From positions 1-6,228 of the forward strand of contig CANQSG010000115.1 in assembly GCA_947626485.1 (NCBI GenBank): a stretch of 6,228 nt of DNA. The letters run 5' to 3'. The translations under genes and the position numbers were made by a program. Below the pieces are notes generated by a model. It searched no databases and was not told the DNA's origin. It worked only from the letters and a program-made list of their open reading frames with translations. The stretch's first letter is position 1. Each line of letters begins with the position of its first letter. This document shows, piece after piece, positions 1 to 3,755 of this stretch. The stretch comes from an uncultured Clostridia bacterium (GTDB taxonomy: Bacteria; Bacillota; Clostridia; Oscillospirales; Acutalibacteraceae).

Positions 1-1
1 C

Positions 2-40
2 CTTCGCAGCGACGGCGATTCCATCGTCACGTACCTCTGA
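2..40 (+). CDS. C-terminal tail of an upstream gene (partial, unidentified)
   Basis: The reading frame that opens at base 2 encodes 12 residues (LRSDGDSIVTYL) before a TGA at 38-40. The residues look like the end of an ordinary soluble protein, and a plus-strand terminator follows about 90 bases later, which supports a plus-strand gene ending here. Too little is present to name a family. The call rests on an open frame from the window edge and the downstream terminator, so it is tentative. Confidence 0.35.
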   Translation, partial: LRSDGDSIVTYL

Positions 41-130
41 CCCGCCAAAAACACCCCCGCCGAGCGGCTCCCAACCCCGCCCCGGCCAACCCGTCCCGCC
101 GAGCGGCGCACCTCCCCGCCCGGCAAACCA

Positions 131-163
131 AAAGCGCCCGCCACCACGGCGGACGCTTTTTTT
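131..163 (+). terminator. Rho-independent terminator of the upstream gene
   Basis: AAAGCG-C-CCGCC (131-142) pairs with GGCGG-A-CGCTTT (148-159), giving a 12-position stem with one C/A mismatch and a 5-base loop. A run of T follows on the plus strand (through 163). It ends transcription of the partial gene at the left edge and insulates the cassette that starts at 207. On the minus strand only a weak TTTT follows the stem, so it might also be a poor end point for the antisense RNA proposed from 410. Confidence 0.85.
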
Positions 164-206
164 GAAAACTTTTCTTGAAAAAATCAAAATTTTTTTGAAA
201 AAAGGC
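164..206 (+). promoter_or_regulatory. A/T-tract region upstream of the cassette promoter (UP-element-like)
   Basis: This stretch is a series of short A and T tracts in a GC-rich neighbourhood. It contains TTGAAAAAA twice, at 175-183 and 195-203, exactly 20 bp apart or about two helical turns. A-tracts directly upstream of a -35 box are known to bind the RNA polymerase alpha C-terminal domain and to bend DNA. The same role here is inferred from position and composition only. Confidence 0.5.
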
Positions 207-235
207 TTGACATACTCCCGAAAGTATGCTATAAT
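207..235 (+). promoter_or_regulatory. Perfect consensus sigma-A promoter with an internal palindrome
   Basis: The -35 box is TTGACA (207-212), followed by a 17-bp spacer and a -10 box TATAAT (230-235). An extended -10 TGC lies at 227-229. Every element matches consensus, so the unregulated promoter should be very strong. The spacer holds a perfect inverted repeat, CATACT (211-216) and AGTATG (223-228), with a 6-base centre. A repressor bound there would block polymerase. The predicted start near 242 leaves a leader of only about 22 nt. Confidence 0.93.
211..228 (+). promoter_or_regulatory. Putative operator palindrome CATACT-N6-AGTATG
   Basis: A perfect 6-bp inverted repeat separated by CCCGAA overlaps the last two bases of the -35 box and fills the space up to the -10 box. 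Its position is typical of a repressor site. The RHH protein at 597-788 is the obvious local candidate to bind it, because RHH regulators usually autoregulate from short palindromes. The pairing of this protein with this site is an inference. Confidence 0.55.
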
Positions 236-263
236 GTATACAGAACGAAGGGAGGTGATAAAG

Positions 264-365
264 ATGAAAAACCAAAAAGGAACTACCACCTTTGAGGTCG
301 CGGAATTCATAATCAAAGCACTATTCGCGGTAGCTGCTTTGATTACCGCAATCAGATGGTGGTAG
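264..365 (+). CDS. 33-residue hydrophobic peptide, type I toxin-like (putative)
   Basis: The start is fixed by a strong Shine-Dalgarno (SD) sequence, GGAGGTGA (251-258), 5 bases before the ATG. An in-frame ATG at 162 lies upstream of the promoter and is not used. The 33-residue product has a short polar N-terminus (MKNQKGTTTFE), then a single membrane helix of about 20 residues (roughly 13-31) ending in RWW. From memory, small toxins of the TxpA/BsrG/BsrE or 'holin-like toxin' kind open with a comparable Ser/Thr-Phe/Tyr-Glu/Gln motif followed by one hydrophobic helix; TTFE fits that loosely. The promoter is consensus, the leader is very short, and a minus-strand promoter points at the gene's 3' end, as in type I toxin-antitoxin loci. 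GC is about 43%, well below the neighbouring genes. It could instead be a harmless small membrane protein of an integrated element. The gene is likely real; the toxin function is a hypothesis. Confidence 0.72.
   Translation: MKNQKGTTTFEVAEFIIKALFAVAALITAIRWW
310..345. repeat. Inverted repeat (hairpin) inside the 33-residue peptide gene
   Basis: TAATCAAAGCA (310-320) is perfectly complementary to TGCTTTGATTA (335-345). The stem can extend by CTA/TAG (321-323 with 331-333) past one bulged base. It lies wholly within codons for the membrane helix. No T-run follows on either strand, so it is not a terminator. It may be an mRNA or antisense-RNA folding element. Confidence 0.75.
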
Positions 366-376
366 TCATCACAAAC

Positions 377-409
377 GGAGGGGCGCAAGCCCCTCCCCCC
401 CTGCGGGGG
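377..409 (+). terminator. Tandem GC-rich hairpins after the 33-residue peptide gene
   Basis: GGAGGGGC (377-384) and GCCCCTCC (389-396) form a perfect 8-bp stem with a GCAA tetraloop. CCCCC (397-401) and GGGGG (405-409) form a second stem directly after it. The following ATCTTTATT is only weakly T-rich, so termination is probably partial and would let some transcripts reach the two downstream genes. In an antisense RNA starting near 410 both hairpins would form at the 5' end, with a complementary TTGC loop. Confidence 0.5.
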
Positions 410-416
410 CATCTTT

Positions 417-445
417 ATTGTAACACAAAGAAAGGAGTTTTTCAA
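417..445 (-). promoter_or_regulatory. Minus-strand promoter aimed back through the 33-residue peptide gene
   Basis: Read on the minus strand, the -35 box is TTGAAA (445-440), then a 17-bp spacer, then a -10 box TACAAT (422-417) preceded by an extended -10 TGT (425-423). Each hexamer matches consensus at five of six positions. The predicted start is near 410, so the RNA would begin with the two GC-rich hairpins and then run antisense to the peptide gene. No minus-strand protein gene lies in its path. Confidence 0.65.
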
Positions 446-622
446 GTGCTAAAAAAAGATTTTTGGCTGCTGACCTTATGCGGGCTCTTGATCGCGTCAG
501 CATACACCGGATTGATTTTGCCAATCCGGATCGCGCTCGCCGCAAACGCCGTCGTCATTCTGTTCGACGTCGTAAAACAAGCAAGGAGGCTTTTCCATGG
601 ACGAACCAAAACGAAAGACTAA
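446..622 (+). CDS. 58-residue small membrane protein, unknown function
   Basis: Translation is assigned to the GTG at 446 because AGGAG (433-437) lies 8 bases upstream. The open frame extends further left to an ATG at 356, but that ATG is inside the previous gene and would translate the GC hairpins as a proline-rich stretch. The protein starts MLKKDFW, then has two hydrophobic segments at about residues 7-25 and 27-45. They are split by the short LPIR turn, and the protein ends in a basic tail (KQARRLFHGRTKTKD). A two-helix hairpin with the basic tail in the cytoplasm is likely. It overlaps the RHH gene by 26 bases, so the two are probably translationally coupled. I do not recognise a family. 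A helper or partner of the upstream hydrophobic peptide is possible but unproven. Confidence 0.75.
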   Translation: MLKKDFWLLTLCGLLIASAYTGLILPIRIALAANAVVILFDVVKQARRLFHGRTKTKD

Positions 623-788
623 AACATCGTCGGCGGTGAAGCGCCGCTACAACCAAAAGGCATATGGAGCCGTCACGGCCTATCTGCCGAAAGAAATGGC
701 GGAAGCGTTCAAAGCCAAATGCGCCGCGGAAGGCATTTCACAGGCGCAGATCATCAAAAAAGCCGTGGAAGATTTCCTGAACGCCTGA
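597..788 (+). CDS. Arc/CopG-like ribbon-helix-helix DNA-binding protein
   Basis: The ATG at 597 has a strong AAGGAGG site (583-589) 7 bases upstream, inside the end of the preceding gene. The 63-residue product begins with a basic, flexible arm (MDEPKRKTKTSSAVKRRYNQ). The predicted beta strand is YGAVTAYLP (residues 23-31), followed by helix A (about 32-45), a GISQ turn, and helix B (about 48-62). This is the order and size of an Arc/CopG/MetJ-fold regulator, which binds DNA as a dimer through paired beta strands. Proteins with this KRRYNQKAYG type of N-terminus are, as I recall, common in Clostridia mobile elements. It most likely represses its own operon at the palindrome in 211-228. An antitoxin role is an alternative, but no classic type II toxin gene lies beside it. 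Confidence 0.85.
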   Translation: MDEPKRKTKTSSAVKRRYNQKAYGAVTAYLPKEMAEAFKAKCAAEGISQAQIIKKAVEDFLNA

Positions 789-796
789 CCCGCCCG

Positions 797-837
797 AAAA
801 AAATCCCGCGCCCCGCCCCAAATCCGGAGCGGGGCGC
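797..837 (-). terminator. GC-rich hairpin with T-run on the minus strand
   Basis: GCGCCCCGC (808-816) and GCGGGGCGC (829-837) form a perfect 9-bp stem with a 12-base loop. On the minus strand the stem is followed by GGGA and seven T (803-797), which is a terminator. On the plus strand there is no good T-run. It may back up the tRNA terminator, or stop minus-strand read-through into the RHH cassette. The hairpin may also protect the 3' end of the RHH transcript. Confidence 0.6.
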
Positions 838-932
838 AATCTTCCCCAAACATTTCCGCCCCACCGACGCAAAAACCCGCCATTCCCCCACCAACCCCGA
901 AAAATTCGTACATTTTTCGCACACCAAAAAGA

Positions 933-959
933 AAAACCCGCTGAATTTGCGGGTTTTTC
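933..959. terminator. Bidirectional terminator shared by tRNA-Ala and the RHH operon
   Basis: AAAAACCCGC (933-942) pairs perfectly with GCGGGTTTTT (950-959) around a 7-base loop. On the minus strand it lies 7 bases after the tRNA 3' end and is followed by TTTTTCTTTTT, an ideal tRNA terminator. On the plus strand it ends in GCGGGTTTTT and can stop transcription from the RHH cassette. The two units therefore converge on it. Confidence 0.9.
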
Positions 960-966
960 CTGCATT

Positions 967-1042
967 TGGTGGAGACGGAGGGATTCGAACCCTTGACCTT
1001 ACGGATGCGAACCGTACGCTCTCCCAGCTGAGCTACGCCCCC
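967..1042 (-). tRNA. tRNA-Ala, anticodon CGC (reads GCG)
   Basis: The minus strand folds into a 76-nt tRNA with encoded CCA (969-967). The 7-bp acceptor stem GGGGGCG/CGTCTCC contains the G3-U70 wobble that identifies alanine tRNAs, and the discriminator base is A73. The D arm is GCTC-AGCTGGGA-GAGC. The anticodon stem TACGG/CCGTA is perfect, and its loop TTCGCAT gives anticodon CGC. The variable region is AGGTC and the T loop is TTCGAAT. The outermost T-stem pair appears as an A49/C65 mismatch, which is unusual but tolerable. It has its own promoter (1056-1084) and terminator (959-933), so it is a single-gene unit. Confidence 0.97.
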
Positions 1043-1055
1043 ATGCGCAAAGGAT

Positions 1056-1084
1056 ATTTTACCACAGCTTTCCGAAAAATGCAA
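1056..1084 (-). promoter_or_regulatory. Promoter of tRNA-Ala
   Basis: On the minus strand, -35 TTGCAT (1084-1079) is followed by a 17-bp spacer and -10 TAAAAT (1061-1056), with an extended -10 TGG (1064-1062). Transcription should start near 1049, about 7 bases before the mature 5' end of the tRNA, leaving a short leader for RNase P. Confidence 0.8.
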
Positions 1085-1088
1085 GAGA

Positions 1089-1142
1089 AATTTTCGCGAT
1101 TGAAAAAACCGCTGTTCCGCGCGCGGTTTGCGGGCGAAAATT
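1089..1142. repeat. Nested inverted repeats between divergent promoters
   Basis: The outer arms are AATTTTCGC (1089-1097) and GCGAAAATT (1134-1142). The inner arms are AAACCGC (1106-1112) and GCGGTTT (1123-1129). Both pairs are perfect and nested. They lie between the tRNA promoter and the lipoprotein promoter. No T-run follows on either strand, so a terminator is unlikely. A regulatory or cruciform-forming site is possible. Confidence 0.6.
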
Positions 1143-1175
1143 CGTAAAAAATGCAACACGGACTTTAATTTAGGG

Positions 1176-1204
1176 TTGCGAAAAGCGGCGGGCGCGTGTA
1201 TAAT
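1176..1204 (+). promoter_or_regulatory. Promoter of the lipoprotein gene
   Basis: The -35 box TTGCGA (1176-1181) and a perfect -10 box TATAAT (1199-1204) are separated by 17 bp. The start is predicted near 1211. The roughly 53-nt leader contains a small hairpin, GGCGG/CCGCC (1217-1221 with 1227-1231), near its 5' end, which could stabilise the mRNA. Confidence 0.8.
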
Positions 1205-1263
1205 GGATTTCAGGAAGGCGGCGCGTCCGCCGACCGAAAATTTTAAGGAAATGAGGAGTTTGT

Positions 1264-1926
1264 ATGCGGAAAACAGGAAAAGGTCTGGCGCTGCTGTTGG
1301 CGCTGCTGCTGGTGCTCGCTTCGTTGGCGGGCTGCGGCGCGAACGACAACGCGAAATTTGTCGGCGTTTGGAACACGTCGCTCGAATTCGCCCCGCTGTT
1401 CAATCAGATGTTCGCCGGCGACGAGGACATGCCGGAGCTGGACGAATACATCAAGGTGGATTCCTTCCCGATCGGCATGGTCTTCACCTTCAACGAGGAC
1501 GGCACCTATTCGATCAAGGGCGACGAGGCGGTCATCACCGAGTCGATGAAATCGCTGCGCGACACGGTGACGAACGGCCTGCGCAAGTGCCTCGAGGACA
1601 TGATCAAAGAGCAGGGCGTCAACATCTCGCTCGACGAGCTCTTTGCCCAGCAGGGCACGACGCTCGACGACATGACAAAGGACATTCTCAACGAAAACGA
1701 GATCAGCAACGTCGCCTCCGCGATGGAGGGCAGCGGCAAATATAACGCCGCCGACGGCAAGCTCTACCAGTCCGAAAGCACCGACGCCGACCCCGACGCG
1801 GACGACGGCTATATGCTCTATGAATTCAAGGAGGACGGCACGATCCAGCTCGACCTGCCCGCCGACGGCGACGTGGACGAGGACGAGCGCGCGCTCTTCC
1901 CCATCGTTCTGAAAAAAGCGGAATAA
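1264..1926 (+). CDS. Secreted lipoprotein, lipocalin-like repeats, unknown function
   Basis: The ATG follows GAGGAG (1253-1258) by 5 bases. The 220-residue product has a basic N-terminus (MRKTGK), a leucine-rich hydrophobic core, and the lipobox LAGC with Cys24 as the lipidated residue. It is therefore exported, cut by signal peptidase II and anchored to the outer face of the membrane. The mature part begins with a FVGVW segment (about 32-36). It carries two matching motifs, FTFNEDGTYSI (74-84) and YEFKEDGTIQL (186-196), typical of beta-strand pairs in lipocalin-like lipoproteins of gut Clostridia. Between them is a helical middle (about 88-155) and an acidic stretch (172-182). Ligand and role are unknown. 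It is a single-gene unit with its own promoter and terminator, and it converges on galE. Confidence 0.9.
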   Translation: MRKTGKGLALLLALLLVLASLAGCGANDNAKFVGVWNTSLEFAPLFNQMFAGDEDMPELDEYIKVDSFPIGMVFTFNEDGTYSIKGDEAVITESMKSLRDTVTNGLRKCLEDMIKEQGVNISLDELFAQQGTTLDDMTKDILNENEISNVASAMEGSGKYNAADGKLYQSESTDADPDADDGYMLYEFKEDGTIQLDLPADGDVDEDERALFPIVLKKAE

Positions 1927-1940
1927 CCCCGCAAAATCCG

Positions 1941-1992
1941 AAAAAAACCGCCCCCGAAGCGCCGTTTGGCCGTTTTCGGGGGCGGTTTTTTT
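1941..1992. terminator. Long bidirectional terminator between the lipoprotein gene and galE
   Basis: Bases 1941-1958 (seven A, then CCGCCCCCGAA) pair perfectly with 1975-1992 (TTCGGGGGCGG, then seven T) over 18 bp. The 16-base loop itself contains GCC/GGC. Both strands end in a T-run. The plus-strand lipoprotein gene ends 14 bases before it, and minus-strand galE ends 14 bases on the other side, so it serves both. Confidence 0.95.
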
Positions 1993-2006
1993 GCTTTTTT
2001 CTCGCG

Positions 2007-3020
2007 TCAGGATTCGAAGCCGTTGGGGTTGTTTTTCTGCCAGCGCCAGGTGTCGACGCACATCTGGGCAATGTCGCGCTGCGCCTCCCAGCCGAGGACG
2101 GCCTTGGCCTTCGACGCGTCGGCATAGACCGTGTCGGGGTCGCCGGGGCGGCGGGGAGCGATGACGTAGGGAATTTTCACGCCCGACGCCTGCTCGAAGG
2201 CGTCCTTGAGCTGCAACACGCTGCAGCCCTTGCCGGTGCCGAGGTTGAAGGGCTCGCAGCCGGTGTGTTCCAGCGCCCACGCGACCGCCTTGACGTGCCC
2301 CTCCGCCAGATCGACGACGTGGATATAATCGCGGACGCCGGTGCCGTCGACGGTGTCGTAATCGTTGCCGTAGACGTTCAGGTGGGGCAGCCGCCCGACG
2401 GCGACCTGCGAGATGTAGGGCATCAGGTTGTTGGGGATGCCGCGCGGATTTTCGCCGATGGTGCCGCTTTCGTGCGCGCCGATGGGGTTGAAATAGCGCA
2501 GCAGCGCGAGCGACCAGCCGTCGTCCGAGGCGTAGAGGTCGCGCAGCATTTCCTCGATGAAATACTTCGTGCGGCCGTAGGGGTTGATGGCGCCGAGCGG
2601 CATATCCTCCACGAGCGGCATCGTCTTCGACAGGCCGTAGACCGTCGCCGAGGAGCTGAAGACGAGGCGCTTGACGTCAAATTCCGCCATGACCTCCAGC
2701 AGATAGAGGGTGCTGATGAGGTTGTTGTCGTAATAGGCGACGGGGATCTTCGCCGACTCGCCGACCGCCTTCAACCCGGCGAAATGGATCACGGCGTCGA
2801 TGCGGTTTTCGGTGAAGATGCGGCGCAGCGCGTCCTTGTCGCGCACGTCGTTCTGATAAAAGGGGACTTTCTTGCCGACAATGGCCTCGACCCGGCGCAG
2901 CGATTCGGCGCTGCTGTTGTCGAGGTTGTCGATGACGACGACGTCATACCCCGATTCGATCAGGCGAACGCAGGTGTGACTTCCGATGTAGCCGGCTCCG
3001 CCGGTGATGAGGATTGCCAT
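2007..3020 (-). CDS. galE: UDP-glucose 4-epimerase
   Basis: GalE interconverts UDP-glucose and UDP-galactose using bound NAD+, in the Leloir pathway and for making cell-surface sugars. The start chosen is the ATG at 3020, with AGGAG (3033-3029) 8 bases upstream. It gives 337 residues, the family norm, and places the Rossmann motif GGAGYIG at residues 7-13. A longer open frame to 3077 adds 19 residues without a binding site. Asp31 in DNLDN is the NAD-ribose position. FSSSATVYG holds the catalytic Ser124, and YGRTK supplies Tyr148 and Lys152. RYFNPIGAHESG and RDYIHVVDLA are standard GalE motifs. At the position of E. coli Tyr299, which limits substrate size, there is Val298, so larger N-acetylated UDP-sugars may also fit (inference). 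It is the last gene of the queH-trhA-galE unit, 63 bases after trhA. Confidence 0.97.
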   Translation of the reverse strand: MAILITGGAGYIGSHTCVRLIESGYDVVVIDNLDNSSAESLRRVEAIVGKKVPFYQNDVRDKDALRRIFTENRIDAVIHFAGLKAVGESAKIPVAYYDNNLISTLYLLEVMAEFDVKRLVFSSSATVYGLSKTMPLVEDMPLGAINPYGRTKYFIEEMLRDLYASDDGWSLALLRYFNPIGAHESGTIGENPRGIPNNLMPYISQVAVGRLPHLNVYGNDYDTVDGTGVRDYIHVVDLAEGHVKAVAWALEHTGCEPFNLGTGKGCSVLQLKDAFEQASGVKIPYVIAPRRPGDPDTVYADASKAKAVLGWEAQRDIAQMCVDTWRWQKNNPNGFES

Positions 3021-3083
3021 ATTGATTTCTCCTTTTTCCTTGCCGCCGAAAGGGGCGGTCGTTTGTTTTTGCGACACTTTTTT

Positions 3084-3755
3084 TCAGACGACGTAGAGCA
3101 CGATCATAAAGAAGTGCAGAATGCTGCCCGCGAGGACAAAGAGGTGGAAGATCGAGTGCATATATTTCCACTTTTTGCCGAGCCCGAACAGGATCGCGCC
3201 GATCGTGTAGGCGACGCCGCCCGTCGTCAGGAAGACGATGGCGGGGGTGTTCAGGACGTCGAGCGTCGGCTTGATGAAGAAGATGATGCACCACCCCATG
3301 CCGAGATAGCAGATCATCGAGAAGATCTGAAACCGTTTCAGGTCGATGGCGGTCAGGGTCGCCGCCAGCAGACAGCAGCCCCAGACGATGCCGAAAATGA
3401 CCCAGGCGATCGCGGGGTGTACCGGCCGGATGGCCGAGAGGGTGATGGGGGTATAGGTGCCGGCGATGAGGAAATAGATCGTGCAGTGGTCGATGACCTG
3501 AAAGACCTTTTTGGCGAGGTTGGGGCGCAGACCGTGGTAGATGCTCGACATCGTGTAGAGGCAGACCATCGTCGCGCCGAAGATCGCGCCGCCGACGACG
3601 CCCCAGGGGTGCCGCCGCAGAGCCGCCGCCACGACGCAGAGCACGAGGGCGGCGATGCCGAAGGCGCCCCCGACGATGTGGGACACCATGTTGAAAATTT
3701 CCTCCCCCTTCGTGTAGGGCGGGAGCTTGCGGTCGGCGAGTTTGGTTCGAATCAT
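3084..3755 (-). CDS. trhA: Hemolysin III / TrhA (YqfA, PAQR-like) family membrane protein
   Basis: The product is 223 residues with about seven hydrophobic segments after a cytoplasmic N-terminus (MIRTKLADRKLPPYTKGEEI). Family signatures are present in order: EEIFNMVSH (18-26), SSIYHGL (70-76), IDHCTIYFLIAGTYTP (88-103) and HSIFHLFVLAGSILHFF (200-216). Ser71, His74, Asp89, His200 and His204 match the Ser/His/Asp/His/His set that binds a metal in the related PAQR receptors. Family members have been called hemolysins; E. coli YqfA (TrhA) has been linked to membrane energetics and fatty-acid homeostasis. Function here is inferred from family only. Its ATG overlaps the queH stop as ATGA (3755-3752), so the two are translationally coupled, and galE follows after 63 bases. 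Confidence 0.93.
   Translation of the reverse strand: MIRTKLADRKLPPYTKGEEIFNMVSHIVGGAFGIAALVLCVVAAALRRHPWGVVGGAIFGATMVCLYTMSSIYHGLRPNLAKKVFQVIDHCTIYFLIAGTYTPITLSAIRPVHPAIAWVIFGIVWGCCLLAATLTAIDLKRFQIFSMICYLGMGWCIIFFIKPTLDVLNTPAIVFLTTGGVAYTIGAILFGLGKKWKYMHSIFHLFVLAGSILHFFMIVLYVV

Larger units (their letters stand above)
264..410 (-). ncRNA. Putative antisense RNA to the 33-residue peptide mRNA (3' end unknown)
   Basis: This RNA is predicted only from the promoter at 417-445. Its 5' end would be near 410. The left limit given here is the peptide start codon, chosen as the minimum span needed to cover the gene. No convincing minus-strand terminator is visible before the weak one at 163-131. In type I toxin-antitoxin systems such as txpA/RatA and bsrG/SR4, an antisense RNA overlapping the 3' part of the toxin mRNA silences it. 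The same job is inferred here from layout. Confidence 0.4.

Noticed and set aside
56..106. 12-bp direct repeat CCCGCCGAGCGG at 56-67 and 95-106
   Set aside because: It lies in a C-rich, low-complexity stretch after the upstream gene. Only two copies occur, with irregular surroundings, so it is not an array or a convincing binding-site pair.
162..263. Upstream ATG extension of the 33-residue peptide (67-residue frame)
   Set aside because: The extension begins before the -35 box at 207, so the predicted transcript does not contain that start, and the ATG at 264 has a near-perfect ribosome site.
367..382. Possible tRNA-end attachment-site repeat (ACGGAGGG) in the cassette
   Set aside because: The match to the tRNA 3' region is only about 8 bases and coincides with a ribosome-site-like GC motif. 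No integrase gene is present.
898..920. AT-rich inverted repeat CGAAAAA...TTTTTCG
   Set aside because: The arms are only 7 bp and mostly A/T, no T-run follows, and nothing starts beside it. Chance is a sufficient explanation.
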